Source: Nonomuraea spiralis | GTDB taxonomy: Bacteria > Actinomycetota > Actinomycetes > Streptosporangiales > Streptosporangiaceae | Length of the DNA: 64,000 nt | Direction: 5' to 3' | Assembly: GCF_014648435.1 (NCBI RefSeq) | Contig: NZ_BMRC01000009.1 | Location: 124,001-188,000, forward strand | In this document: positions 25,274 to 34,538 of the stretch, in pieces | Numbering within the stretch: position 1 is the stretch's first letter | How the letters are laid out: each line of letters opens with the position of its first letter | Notes under the pieces: model-generated | Database searches by the model: none | Seen by the model: the letters and a program-made list of their open reading frames with translations, nothing else | Told to the model about the DNA's origin: nothing | Translations under genes and position numbers: made by a program

Positions 25274-25887
25274 CTCACCCGGTCCAGCGCGTCGCCGGCG
25301 CGCTCCGTACCTGGTCACTGCTCACGCTCCCGCTGATCGGCATGGGGGCCGGGCTGACGTACTCGCTGGTCCAGCGACCTGTCTACACGGCCGACGCCTA
25401 CACGGTGGTCAGCGGCGTACGGCAGGGCGCTCCGACCCAGGAGGCCGACTTCGCGCAGGCGTTCGCGCGGGTGACCGTACATCCCGGTCTGCTCGCCGGG
25501 GCGGGCGGCGACGCCTACCTGTCCGACGGCGAGTTGCTGCGGACCACGTTGCAGGCGTCGGCGTCGCCCGACGCGCCGCTGATCCGGCTGGCGGCCGTCG
25601 CCGACACCGCGGACGAGGCCGCCAGACGGGCCAACAGCGTGGCCGGCGCGCTCACCGCGTACGCCAACCGGCACAGCGCCGACACCGGGGTCCGCCTGGC
25701 CGGGTTCGCCCCGGCCGTGCCGCCCGCCGCGCCCAGTTCGCCGCGCCCGCTGGTGGCCGCCGCCGTCAGCACGGCAGGGGGCCTGCTCCTCGCCGCCCTG
25801 ATCTGGATGGCGGTCCCCGCCGGGCCGCGGCGCGACGACCGGGAGACGGCGTCCCCTCGCCGGCCGGTCGAGACGACGCCGGCATGA
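25270..25887 (+). CDS. Wzz-like chain-length/capsular polysaccharide co-polymerase
   Basis: A 205-residue protein with an N-terminal helix (WSLLTLPLIGMGAGLTYSLV), an extracytoplasmic domain and a second helix near residues 155-178 (RPLVAAAVSTAGGLLLAALI). This matches the Wzz/YveK layout but lacks a fused tyrosine kinase domain. It may set polymer length together with the Wzy-like polymerase. Sequence identity to the family is low by eye, so the call rests on topology and operon position. Confidence 0.7.
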   Translation: MTHPVQRVAGALRTWSLLTLPLIGMGAGLTYSLVQRPVYTADAYTVVSGVRQGAPTQEADFAQAFARVTVHPGLLAGAGGDAYLSDGELLRTTLQASASPDAPLIRLAAVADTADEAARRANSVAGALTAYANRHSADTGVRLAGFAPAVPPAAPSSPRPLVAAAVSTAGGLLLAALIWMAVPAGPRRDDRETASPRRPVETTPA

Positions 25888-27011
25888 CCGTCGCGACCAG
25901 CCGGGAGCGGGACCTGGCCATCGAGACCGTGACCGGCTTCGACCGCCTGCGCGACCTGGCGGAGGAGTGGGCCGGGCTGCACGACCGCTCCCGGGCGGCG
26001 ACGCCGTTCCAGTCGCACGCCTGGGTGTCGTCGTGGTGGGAGGCGTACGGCCACGGCGCGCGGCTGAGCGTGCTCCTGCTGCGCCGCGGCGGACGGCTGG
26101 TGGCCGCCGCGCCCCTCATGATCGCGCGGCGGGCGGGCGTGCGGGTCCTGCGGCCGCTCGGCGGCGACCAGTCCGACTACACCGACGTCCTGATGGAGGA
26201 CGGCGACGAGGACCTGCCCGCCGCACTCGGCCGGGCCCTCGCCGGCCTGCCCGGCTGGGACGTGCTCGACCTGCCGGAGGTACGGCCGGGGGCCGACGCC
26301 GAGCGGCTCATGGCCGCCTGGCCCGGCCGCTCCTGGCGGCTGCCCGCCTCCACCTGCGTCGAGCTGCCCGGCGTGCCGCTCCGGCAGGTGCTCGCCGGTG
26401 TGTCCGGCAGCCGCGGCAACAAGTTGCGCCGCGAGCTCAAACGGGTGGACGACGCGCCGATCCAGGTCCGGGACGTGCCCGCCGCCGAGGTCGAGCCCGC
26501 CGTCGCCCGCCTGCTCGACCTGCACGCCCTGCAATGGCAGGGCCGCGGCATCAACGTCGAGCACACCAGGCCGCGCTTCCACGCCCACCTGTCCAGGGCC
26601 GCGCGGCGGCTGGTGGCCGAGCAGCAGGCACGGCTGACCGAGTACCGGCTGGACGGGCAGGTCGTCGCGGTGGACCTGGCGATCGTGGGCAAGGACTTCG
26701 TCGGCGGCTACCTCTACGGCACGCATCCCGGCCTGCGCACCCGGTTCGACGTCGTGACGCTGCTGCTGCGTACCGACCTCGACATCGCGCACCGGCTGGG
26801 CCGGCCGACGATGTCGTTGCTGCGCGGCTCGGAGTCCCACAAGACCAAGTGGGGTGGCCGGCTCATCGTCGCCCACCGGCTCCTGCTGGCCAGGACTCCG
26901 GTGGCGACGGTCTACGCCTTCGCGGCGCGGTCCCGTCCGGCGGCGCGGGCGCTGTGCGGGCGGGTGGGCGCGCTCGACCGGATCGTCCGCGCGCTGCGCA
27001 GGTCACGGTGA
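25884..27011 (+). CDS. GNAT-fold (BioF2/CelD-like) acyltransferase
   Basis: A 375-residue protein with features of the GNAT-related domain found in exopolysaccharide and cellulose clusters: FQSHAWVSSWWEAYG near the N-terminus, NKLRRELKRVDD in the middle and KTKWGG near the C-terminus. It may acylate a sugar of the repeat unit or add an aminoacyl group. It is coupled to the genes on both sides (4-nt overlaps). Acyl donor unknown. Confidence 0.78.
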   Translation: MTVATSRERDLAIETVTGFDRLRDLAEEWAGLHDRSRAATPFQSHAWVSSWWEAYGHGARLSVLLLRRGGRLVAAAPLMIARRAGVRVLRPLGGDQSDYTDVLMEDGDEDLPAALGRALAGLPGWDVLDLPEVRPGADAERLMAAWPGRSWRLPASTCVELPGVPLRQVLAGVSGSRGNKLRRELKRVDDAPIQVRDVPAAEVEPAVARLLDLHALQWQGRGINVEHTRPRFHAHLSRAARRLVAEQQARLTEYRLDGQVVAVDLAIVGKDFVGGYLYGTHPGLRTRFDVVTLLLRTDLDIAHRLGRPTMSLLRGSESHKTKWGGRLIVAHRLLLARTPVATVYAFAARSRPAARALCGRVGALDRIVRALRRSR

Positions 27012-28213
27012 CCGCCTCCGTCCCACCCCGCGTGCCCCATGTCACCCGGCCCGCCGACGGTGGTGTCGCGCCTCGCGTGCTCCACGTCACGCAGCCCACC
27101 GACGGTGGTGTCGCGGCCTGCGTCGAGAGTGTCTGCGCCGACCAGAGCCGGCGCGGGTGGGCGGTCGCCGTCGCCGCGCCGCCCGGGGGACGGCTCGGCG
27201 AGCGGCTGGCCGCACTCGGGTTGCCGCATCTGCCCTGGCCCGCCGTACGGGCGCCGCGTCCGGCCGACCTGGCGGCCGTCGTCGCGCTGAGCCGGATCGT
27301 CCGCCGGTTCCGTCCTGACGTGGTGCATCTGCACTCCTCCAAGGCCGGGCTGGCCGGCCGGGTGGCGCTGCGCGGCCGTGTGCCGACGGTGTTCCAGCCG
27401 CACGGCTGGTCCTGGCTGGCCTGCCGCGGCCCGCTCGCACCCGCGACGGCGGCATGGGAACGCGCCGCCGCCCGATGGGCCCACCTGGTGGTCTGCGTCG
27501 GCACGGGAGAGGCCCGGCAGGCCGAGGACGCGGGCCTGCGCGGCCCGCTGACCGTCGTACGCAACGGCGTCGACCTGACCCGCTTCCCGCCCGCCGGCCA
27601 GGACCGGCGCGAGGCCGCCCGCCGCGCCCTGGGCCTGGCCGCCCGGGGCCCGCTGGTGGTCTGCGTCGGCCGGATCACCCGGCAGAAGGGCCAGGACCTG
27701 CTGGTGGACAGCTGGCGGCAGGTCGCCGCGCGGCTTCCGGACGCCCGGCTCGCGCTCGTCGGCGACGGGGACGACTTCGACCGCGTACGTTCCACCGCGC
27801 CGCCCGATGTCCTCATGCCCGGGGCCAGCGCCGATCCCCGGCCCTGGTACGCCGCCGCCGACCTGGTCGCGCTGCCCTCCCGCTGGGAGGGGTTGCCGCT
27901 GACCGCGCTGGAGGCCATGGCCACCGGCCGGTCCGTGGTGGCCGCGGCCGTGCCGGGGCTCGTGGAGGTGGTCACCCCGGACACCGGGGCGCTCGTCGGG
28001 CCGGAGGATCCGGCGGCGCTGGCCGCGGCCGTCCTGGACCGGCTGACCGTCCCGTCCCTGCGGCACGCGGAGGAGCGGGCGGCCCGGTCGCGCGCGGCCG
28101 AGTTCGACCTGGCGAGCACCCTCGACCGGCTGGCCGCGCACACGCTCCGCCTGGCCCGCCCGCCTCACCCCGCGGACGCCACCGCCACGGAGGTGACGGC
28201 CGGGCCGGGCTGA
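27008..28213 (+). CDS. Glycosyltransferase family 4 with duplicated N-terminal segment
   Basis: A 401-residue GT4 enzyme starting at GTG 27008 in a GTGA overlap. The C-domain shows VCVGRITRQKGQDLLVDSW and LPSRWEGLPLTALEAMA. Residues 7-21 and 22-36 are a tandem repeat (PRVxHVTxPxDGGVA), encoded by two adjacent 45-nt units at 27026-27115. Only one copy is expected in GT-B enzymes. The 3' end overlaps the convergent GH26-like gene by 49 bp. Confidence 0.87.
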   Translation: MTASVPPRVPHVTRPADGGVAPRVLHVTQPTDGGVAACVESVCADQSRRGWAVAVAAPPGGRLGERLAALGLPHLPWPAVRAPRPADLAAVVALSRIVRRFRPDVVHLHSSKAGLAGRVALRGRVPTVFQPHGWSWLACRGPLAPATAAWERAAARWAHLVVCVGTGEARQAEDAGLRGPLTVVRNGVDLTRFPPAGQDRREAARRALGLAARGPLVVCVGRITRQKGQDLLVDSWRQVAARLPDARLALVGDGDDFDRVRSTAPPDVLMPGASADPRPWYAAADLVALPSRWEGLPLTALEAMATGRSVVAAAVPGLVEVVTPDTGALVGPEDPAALAAAVLDRLTVPSLRHAEERAARSRAAEFDLASTLDRLAAHTLRLARPPHPADATATEVTAGPG

Positions 28214-29322
28214 GGGCTCGGGGGCGGGGACAAGGGCGGCGCCGCGGGCGCCGCGGGCGGCGCAGGGACCGGTGGGGCGGTCGGTGGGGCGGTGGGCGGG
28301 GTCGTCGGCGGGGTCGTCGGCGGGGGTGTCGCGCCGGGGTTGAAGCCCGGGTCGCGCATGAGCTGCTTGAAGACCTGCGACGACTTCGGGTTGGCCGGGC
28401 ACTGCCAGACGCCGTGCGGGCAGTAGTCCACGATCGAGTGATAGGCCACGTCGTGCTGCGCTATCCAGCCGATCATGTCGCGGACGAACTCCGGCCGGTC
28501 CCCGTACCGGAACAGCCCCCATTCGGGGAAGGAGATCTGCTTGTGGTGCTCGGTCGCGAAGTCGGCCTGCGCCCCCAGGCCGAACGGCTGGGCGACGTAG
28601 TCGGCGAACTCGTGGCCGGGGCTCTGGTCGTAGCTGTCCATGCCGATGATGTCGACCACGTCGTCGCCCGGGTAGCAGTCGGTCCAGCCGATGGCGTCCG
28701 GCCCCCGGCTGGGGGTGAAGTCGAAGCGGAAGCGCTGTCCCGGCACCGCCCGCATCACGGTGACGATCCGCCTCCAGTACGCCTTCCACGCCTCCGGATC
28801 GGCCGAGCAGCGGCTGGAGTAGACGATGCCGTTCATCTCCCAGCCGGGGACGATCACCGTGTCCGGCGCGCGCCCGGACACCAGCACCCTCGCCAGCCTG
28901 TCGAAATACGGATCGAACGCGCCGTCCGCGCCCGCCCTCAGCAGCGCCGACACGGCCTCGTCCGGGAGGCCGCCCTCGTTCGGCACGATCATCGGCACGT
29001 TGACCACGAGCATGCGCGACGGCTTGGCCGCCCGCCAGCGCAACCAGGGTTGCAGGATGAAGTCGGGCCCGCCCAGGGCCTGCCACGCCTCGCCGGGCAC
29101 GTACGTCCGCCCCACCAGGACCTCCGCCCCCAGCCACGACTCGAACGCGGGCAACAGGGACGGGCCGCGCCCGTCGGAGGCGAGGAACACCCCGAACGGG
29201 GCGGCCGGCCGCTTGACGGGGTCCGCGGACGGCTCAGGGGGCGGCTCGGTGCCCACCGCCGGCGGGCCCACCGCGATGAACGTCGCCAGCAGTGCGCAGA
29301 CCCACGCCGTTCTCGCGCCCAT
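28165..29322 (-). CDS. Secreted GH26-like glycoside hydrolase with proline-rich tail
   Basis: A signal peptide (residues 1-25) precedes a TIM-barrel-type domain. Candidate catalytic glutamates are E162 in PGWEMNG and E267 in FPEWGLF, arranged as in GH26 beta-mannanase-type enzymes. The last 50 residues are a low-complexity tail rich in TPPT and PAPP, possibly a wall-spanning or glycosylated linker. It is transcribed toward the exopolysaccharide operon and probably trims or releases that polymer. Family assignment rests on motif pattern; a related clan A family is possible. Confidence 0.72.
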   Translation of the reverse strand: MGARTAWVCALLATFIAVGPPAVGTEPPPEPSADPVKRPAAPFGVFLASDGRGPSLLPAFESWLGAEVLVGRTYVPGEAWQALGGPDFILQPWLRWRAAKPSRMLVVNVPMIVPNEGGLPDEAVSALLRAGADGAFDPYFDRLARVLVSGRAPDTVIVPGWEMNGIVYSSRCSADPEAWKAYWRRIVTVMRAVPGQRFRFDFTPSRGPDAIGWTDCYPGDDVVDIIGMDSYDQSPGHEFADYVAQPFGLGAQADFATEHHKQISFPEWGLFRYGDRPEFVRDMIGWIAQHDVAYHSIVDYCPHGVWQCPANPKSSQVFKQLMRDPGFNPGATPPPTTPPTTPPTAPPTAPPVPAPPAAPAAPPLSPPPSPQPGPAVTSVAVASAG

Positions 29323-29453
29323 CGCTCGCTCCTTCGGTCACCCTCAGTATCAGATCACGTACCCGGCGGAAGAATGTCTCGCCGCGCCCGCGTGGGTAGG
29401 TGAGTTCTGCACATACTGTGCGAAGTTACTTACTCTACGTGTCCATGTGTTGC

Positions 29454-29466
29454 TATACCGGTCGAT
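29454..29466 (+). promoter_or_regulatory. Candidate promoter for a leaderless hydrogenase operon transcript
   Basis: A -10-like TATACC (29454-29459) lies 7 nt before the GTG at 29467, and no Shine-Dalgarno is visible. This spacing fits a leaderless mRNA. A short palindrome GCACA-TAC-TGTGC sits upstream at 29409-29421. Confidence 0.4.
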
Positions 29467-30771
29467 GTGGGCCCGGATGACAGTTTCGACGCCGTTCGCG
29501 CGATCGCCGACGCGATCCTCTACGAGGGGTACCTGCTGTACCCCTACCGCCGCTCGTCCGGGAAGAACCGGGTCAGGTGGCAGTTCGGCGTGCTGGTGCC
29601 GCCGGTATGGGCGCAGGTCAGGGGGCTCAACGGCGCGGGCGTGGCGGGCTCGGCCGAGTCGTGGCGTCAGCAGACGGAATGCCTGCTCGAACCGGCCGGC
29701 GAGACCGCGATCGAGTTGCGGATCCGCTTCCTGCACCAGCAGCGGCGGCAGGTTTTGCGCCGCGCAGACGACGGCACCCTGAGCCCGGTCGACTCCCTCC
29801 AGGACGGCCCGCGGCTGGAGCTGACCTTCGACGAGGCCGTCCCGCGCGAGTTCGACGTACGCACGAGCGCCGCCGAACTGCTCGCCGGTGAGAAGCGCGT
29901 CGCCGTCACCGTGCCGGCGGGGGCGGAGCGCGAGCCGCTGCCCGGCGGGCAGGTGCTGATCGAGCGCGCGGCGCTCCGGGCGACGGCCGTCGTCTCGGCC
30001 ACGCCGTGCGAGACGCCCTTCCCGCTTCTGCGCCTGCGGTGCCGCATCGAGAACGACGACCCGTCCACCCCCGCCGACGCCACCCGCGAGGAGGCGCTGC
30101 GCGCCTCGCTGCTCGGCTGTCACACCCTGATCGCCGTGCGCGGCGGCGCGTTCGTCTCGCTGCTCGACCCGCCTCGGTGGGCCGAGGCGGCCGCGCGCGA
30201 CTGCGCCAACGAGGGCGCCTTCCCCGTGCTGGCCGGCGAGCCGGGCAGCCGGGACGTGGTCCTCTCCTCCCCGATCATCCTGTACGACCACCCGCGGGTG
30301 GCCCCCGAGAGCCCCGGCGACCTGCACGACGCCACGGAGATCGACGAGATCCTGTCGCTGCGCACCCTCACGCTCACCGACGCCGAGAAGCGCGAGGCCA
30401 GGGCCACCGACCCGCGGGCCGCGGAGATCATCGACCGCGTCGAGTCCATGCCGCCCGCCGCGCTGTCCAGGCTGCACGGCACGATCCGCGCCCCCCGCCC
30501 GGCGGCGGGCCCCGGCAGCGTGACGGTCGCCGGCGTGGAGGTGTCGAAGGGCAGCCGGGTCAGGCTCCGGCCGAGGCTGACCGGCACCGATCCCCAGGAC
30601 ATGTTCCTCACCGGCCGTACCGGCCTGGTCGAGGACGTCCTGCTGGACGTGGACGACACCTGGCACCTGGCCGTCACCGTCGAGGACGACCCGGGCGCCG
30701 ACCTGCACCGCTGGTACGGCCGCTACCGCTACTTCACGCTGGACGAGATCGAACCGCTGGAGGCGTCATGA
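29467..30771 (+). CDS. Hydrogenase-cluster protein of unknown function
   Basis: This 434-residue protein opens the hydrogenase operon. It has no signal peptide or membrane helix and begins with AIADAILYEGYLLYPYRRSS, followed by WQFGVLVPPVW. I do not recognise a catalytic motif. Similar proteins occur at the head of actinobacterial group 1h hydrogenase operons, as far as I recall, so a role in assembly or electron transfer is plausible but not shown. It overlaps the endopeptidase gene by 4 nt (ATGA). Confidence 0.8.
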   Translation: MGPDDSFDAVRAIADAILYEGYLLYPYRRSSGKNRVRWQFGVLVPPVWAQVRGLNGAGVAGSAESWRQQTECLLEPAGETAIELRIRFLHQQRRQVLRRADDGTLSPVDSLQDGPRLELTFDEAVPREFDVRTSAAELLAGEKRVAVTVPAGAEREPLPGGQVLIERAALRATAVVSATPCETPFPLLRLRCRIENDDPSTPADATREEALRASLLGCHTLIAVRGGAFVSLLDPPRWAEAAARDCANEGAFPVLAGEPGSRDVVLSSPIILYDHPRVAPESPGDLHDATEIDEILSLRTLTLTDAEKREARATDPRAAEIIDRVESMPPAALSRLHGTIRAPRPAAGPGSVTVAGVEVSKGSRVRLRPRLTGTDPQDMFLTGRTGLVEDVLLDVDDTWHLAVTVEDDPGADLHRWYGRYRYFTLDEIEPLEAS

Positions 30772-31274
30772 GTGCCGCGCGGAACGTCCTGGTCGCCGGG
30801 ATCGGGAACGTGTTCCTGGGCGACGACGGCTTCGGCGTCGAGGTGGTCAGGCGCCTGACCGGGACGGCGATGCCCGCCACGGCCGACGTCGCCGACTACG
30901 GCATCCGCGGCGTGCACCTCGCCTACGAGCTCCTGGACGGCCGCTACGACACGTTGATCATGGTCGACGCCGTCCCGGTCGACGGGCCGCCGGGCACGCT
31001 GGCCGTCATCGAGGCCGCGGACGGACCGGCCGGGGACGCCGCCGCGATCGACGGGCACGGGCTGCACCCGGACGCCGTGCTCAGGCTGCTGAGTCATCTC
31101 GGCGGCGGCGTCGAACGGGTGCTGGTCGTGGGCTGCCGGCCCGCGGTCCTGGACGAGGTGATGGGGCTGTCCGAGCCGGTGGCCGCCGCGGTGGACGAGG
31201 CCGTCCGCCTGGTCGCGGAGCTGGCCTGGCAGGAGGCGGCCGGAACGGCCGAGAAGGAGACCACCGATGCATGA
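30768..31274 (+). CDS. [NiFe]-hydrogenase maturation endopeptidase
   Basis: A 168-residue HybD/HyaD-type protease with N-terminal VLVAGIGNVFLGDDGFGVEV; the acidic residues in GDDGFG and a later His (DGHGLHPD) are the expected nickel-sensing ligands. It should clip the C-terminal tail of the large subunit after nickel insertion. Overlaps on both sides (4 nt and 8 nt) tie it to HypA. Confidence 0.92.
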   Translation: MSAARNVLVAGIGNVFLGDDGFGVEVVRRLTGTAMPATADVADYGIRGVHLAYELLDGRYDTLIMVDAVPVDGPPGTLAVIEAADGPAGDAAAIDGHGLHPDAVLRLLSHLGGGVERVLVVGCRPAVLDEVMGLSEPVAAAVDEAVRLVAELAWQEAAGTAEKETTDA

Positions 31275-31620
31275 ACTGGGGTTGTGCGACGCGATCGTGG
31301 AGGCCGCGCTGGGACGGGCCGGCGGCCGCCGGGTGAACGCGCTGCGCGTCCGCGTCGGCGGGCACCCGGTGGACCCGCAGGTCATCGACCTGGGATTCCG
31401 CATGGCCGCCGCGGGCACCGTGGTGCAGGACGCGAGCGTCGAACTCGTCGCCGAACCGCTGCGGGTGCGCTGCGCGGGCTGCGGCGCCGAGCAGGAGGCG
31501 CGCACCGCCACGGACCTCCTCGCCTGCCGCGGCTGCGGCGGGCTGGACGTGGAGAGCGTCACGGAGGAGAGCGTCGTGGTGGAGTCGATCACGTTCGAGC
31601 CGGCCGCCGGGACCACCTGA
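31267..31620 (+). CDS. hypA: Hydrogenase nickel metallochaperone HypA
   Basis: A 117-residue HypA. The N-terminal MHELG carries the nickel-binding His2, and two CxxC pairs (CAGCGAE and CRGCGG) form the zinc site. It delivers nickel to the hydrogenase large subunit, normally with the GTPase HypB, which is not encoded in this window. It starts 8 nt inside the endopeptidase gene; the small-subunit gene follows after 47 nt. Confidence 0.93.
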   Translation: MHELGLCDAIVEAALGRAGGRRVNALRVRVGGHPVDPQVIDLGFRMAAAGTVVQDASVELVAEPLRVRCAGCGAEQEARTATDLLACRGCGGLDVESVTEESVVVESITFEPAAGTT

Positions 31621-31667
31621 CGGACCGGACGGGGGAACAGTCCGCCGACGCGAAGGAGAGAGGCGAC

Positions 31668-32708
31668 ATGGGCGAGCACACGAGCGGATTCGACGAGATG
31701 CACATCCTGTGGATCTCGGAGGGCATGAGCTGCGACGGCGACACCGTCTCCGTGACGGCCGCGTCCCAGCCGGCGATCGAGGACGTCGTCAACGGGCTCG
31801 TCCCCGGGCTGCCGAAGGTGCACCTGCACAACAAGGTCCTGTCGCCGACGGTGGGCGGTGAGCACTTCCTGGCCCCGTTCCGGGCCGCGGCGCGCGGGGA
31901 GCTGGAGCCGTTCATCTTCGTCATGGAGGGGTCGGTCCCCAACGAGCGCATCAACGGGGACGGCTACTGGACGTCGTTCGGCAACGACCCGGAGACGGGC
32001 GAGCCGATGACCGTCAACACCTGGATCGATCAGCTCGCGCCCAGGGCCTGGGCGGTCGTCGCGATCGGCACCTGCGCCACCTACGGCGGCATCCACGCCA
32101 TGGCGGGCAACCCGACCGGCTGCATGGGCCTGGCCGACTACCTGGGCTGGGACTTCCGGTCGGCCGGCGGGCTGCCCATCGTCAACGTGCCGGGCTGTCC
32201 CGTCCAGCCGGAGAACTTCATGGAGACCCTCACCTGGGTGCTCTTCCACGCGGCCGGGTCCGCGCCGCCGCCGCCGCTGGACGCGCTGCTGCGTCCCCAG
32301 TGGTTGTTCGGCAAGACCGTGCACGAGGGGTGCGACCGGGCCGCCTACTACGAGCAGGCCGACTTCGCCGGCGACTACAACTCGCCCAAGTGCCAGGTCA
32401 AGGTCGGCTGCTGGGGGCCCGTCGTCAACTGCAACGTGCCGAAACGCGGCTGGATGAACGGCGTGGGCGGCTGCCCGAACGTCGGCGGCATCTGCATCGG
32501 CTGCACGATGCCCGGGTTCCCCGACAAGTTCATGCCGTTCATGGACATGCCGCCGGGCGGCAGCCTGTCCTCGATGCTGATCAAGCCCTACGGGGCGTTC
32601 ATCCGCCGCATGCGCGGCATCACCAACCACACCGCGAACACCGAGCCCAGATGGCGGCACAACCGTGACGCGCTGACGAGCGGCTTCGATCCGCGGTGGC
32701 GCCCGTAA
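31668..32708 (+). CDS. hhyS: [NiFe]-hydrogenase small subunit, group 1h/5
   Basis: A 346-residue iron-sulfur subunit without Tat signal or membrane anchor. The proximal-cluster motif reads C22-D-G-D25, so aspartate replaces the usual second cysteine; this Asp ligand is a known trait of actinobacterial-type oxygen-tolerant hydrogenases. Further cluster cysteines lie in GTCATYGG, VPGCPVQP, KVGCWGPVVNC and GGCPNVGGICIGC. The enzyme oxidises trace atmospheric H2 to support survival (family knowledge). The ATG at 31668 follows AAGGAGAGAGG; the longer open frame upstream is ignored. Confidence 0.93.
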   Translation: MGEHTSGFDEMHILWISEGMSCDGDTVSVTAASQPAIEDVVNGLVPGLPKVHLHNKVLSPTVGGEHFLAPFRAAARGELEPFIFVMEGSVPNERINGDGYWTSFGNDPETGEPMTVNTWIDQLAPRAWAVVAIGTCATYGGIHAMAGNPTGCMGLADYLGWDFRSAGGLPIVNVPGCPVQPENFMETLTWVLFHAAGSAPPPPLDALLRPQWLFGKTVHEGCDRAAYYEQADFAGDYNSPKCQVKVGCWGPVVNCNVPKRGWMNGVGGCPNVGGICIGCTMPGFPDKFMPFMDMPPGGSLSSMLIKPYGAFIRRMRGITNHTANTEPRWRHNRDALTSGFDPRWRP

Positions 32709-32741
32709 GGGCCCGCCACGCCAGAGAGGACTCACCAGCAC

Positions 32742-34538
32742 ATGGCCATCTCCGAGCAGGAAGCCCCCGGTCGGGGACAACCGGGTCAGCTCGTCGAAAT
32801 GTCGTGGGATCCCATCACGCGGATCATCGGCAACCTGGGTGTCTACACGAAGATCGACTTCGCCAACCGGCGGGTCGCCGAGTGCCACAGCACGTCCTCG
32901 CTGTTCCGCGGCTACTCGGTGTTCATGAAGGGCAAGGACCCCAGGGACGCGGGCTTCATCACCAGCCGGATCTGCGGCATCTGCGGCGACAACCACACCA
33001 CCTGCTCGGTGTACGCCCAGAACATGGCGTACGGCATCAAGACGCCGCCCATGGCCGAGTGGATCATCAATCTCGGCGAGGCCGCCGAGTACATGTTCGA
33101 CCACACGATCTTCCAGGACAACCTGGTCTTCGTGGACTTCTGCGAGGCGATGGTCAAGGACACCAACCCGTCGCTGCTGCGGCGGGCCAGGACCACCGAG
33201 GCGCCGGGGGCGGCGATCCACGGCAAGCGCACGATCGCCGACATCATGGAGGCGTTCAACCCGTTCGAGGGTGACATCTACAAGGAGGCGCTGCGGGTCA
33301 GCCGCGTCACCAGAGAGATGTTCTGCCTGATGGAGGGCCGGCACGTACACCCCTCGACCGTCTATCCCGGCGGGGTCGGCACGATGCCGGAGCCGACCCT
33401 GTTCACCGACTACCTGTCGCGGCTGCTCGGCGTCGTGGACTTCGTCAAGAAGGCCGTCGCGCTGAACAACGACGTGTTCGACTTCTTCTACGAGGCGCTG
33501 CCCGGGTACGAGGAGGTCGGCCGCCGCAGGATCCTGCTGGGCTGCTGGGGCGCCTTCCAGGACCCCGGCGTGGTCGACTACCGCTACGAGACGATGAACG
33601 ACTGGGGCAAGGCGATGTATGTCACCCCGGGCATCGTGGTGGACGGCGAACTGGTCACCAACAACCTCGTCGACATCAACCTCGGCATCCGCATCCTGCT
33701 CGGCAGCTCGTACTACGACGACTGGACGGGCGAGGAGCCGTTCGTCACGCACGACCCGCTCGGCAACCCCGTCGACATCCGCCACCCGTGGAACCAGACG
33801 ACCCTGCCCGCGCCGCAGAAACGCGACTTCGACGGCAACTACAGCTGGGTGATGAGCCCCCGGTGGCTCGATCAGCGCACCGGCGACCACCTGGCCCTCG
33901 ACACCGGCGGCGGCGCCTTCGCCCGGCTGTACGTCACCGCACTGTCGGGCATCGTGGACACCCCGTACGTGAAGGCGACCGGCTCCGGCGTGCAGATCTC
34001 GTTGCCGAAGGGCCCGGAGCTCCCGGAGACGACCCTCGAATGGCGCATCCCGCCCTGGTCGAACGCCCTCGAACGGAACCGGGCCCGGGTGTACTTCGTG
34101 GCCTACGCGGCGGCGATGGCGGTGTTCTTCATCGAGCAGGCGATGCAACGCATGCACGCCGGCGACACCCGGGTGTTCACCGACTTCACGGTGCCGGACG
34201 AGGCGATCGGCGTCGGTTTCCACGAGGCGGTGCGCGGCGTGCTCTCCCATCACCTGGTCATCCGGGACGGCAAGATCGCCAACTATCACCCGTACCCGCC
34301 CACGCCGTGGAACGGCAGCCCGCGCGACAGCTTCGGCACGCCGGGGCCGTACGAGGACGCCGTCCAGGACATGCCCATCTTCGAGGAGAACGGGCCGGAC
34401 GACTTCAAGGGCGTGGACATCATGCGCGCGGTGCGCAGCTTCGACCCCTGCCTGCCCTGCGGCGTGCACATGTACGTCGGAAAGGGACGCACCGTGAAGA
34501 AGCTGCACTCCCCGATGTTCGGCGCGAGCCATGGCTGA
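32742..34538 (+). CDS. hhyL: [NiFe]-hydrogenase large subunit, group 1h/5
   Basis: A 598-residue catalytic subunit. The four Ni-Fe cysteines are in RICGICGDNH (C78, C81) and DPCLPCGVH (C570, C573, ending at H576). The CGICGDNH form is typical of the high-affinity actinobacterial group. Residues 577-598 form the C-terminal extension that the endopeptidase removes. It follows the small subunit by 33 nt and overlaps the NifU-like gene by 8 nt. Confidence 0.95.
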   Translation: MAISEQEAPGRGQPGQLVEMSWDPITRIIGNLGVYTKIDFANRRVAECHSTSSLFRGYSVFMKGKDPRDAGFITSRICGICGDNHTTCSVYAQNMAYGIKTPPMAEWIINLGEAAEYMFDHTIFQDNLVFVDFCEAMVKDTNPSLLRRARTTEAPGAAIHGKRTIADIMEAFNPFEGDIYKEALRVSRVTREMFCLMEGRHVHPSTVYPGGVGTMPEPTLFTDYLSRLLGVVDFVKKAVALNNDVFDFFYEALPGYEEVGRRRILLGCWGAFQDPGVVDYRYETMNDWGKAMYVTPGIVVDGELVTNNLVDINLGIRILLGSSYYDDWTGEEPFVTHDPLGNPVDIRHPWNQTTLPAPQKRDFDGNYSWVMSPRWLDQRTGDHLALDTGGGAFARLYVTALSGIVDTPYVKATGSGVQISLPKGPELPETTLEWRIPPWSNALERNRARVYFVAYAAAMAVFFIEQAMQRMHAGDTRVFTDFTVPDEAIGVGFHEAVRGVLSHHLVIRDGKIANYHPYPPTPWNGSPRDSFGTPGPYEDAVQDMPIFEENGPDDFKGVDIMRAVRSFDPCLPCGVHMYVGKGRTVKKLHSPMFGASHG

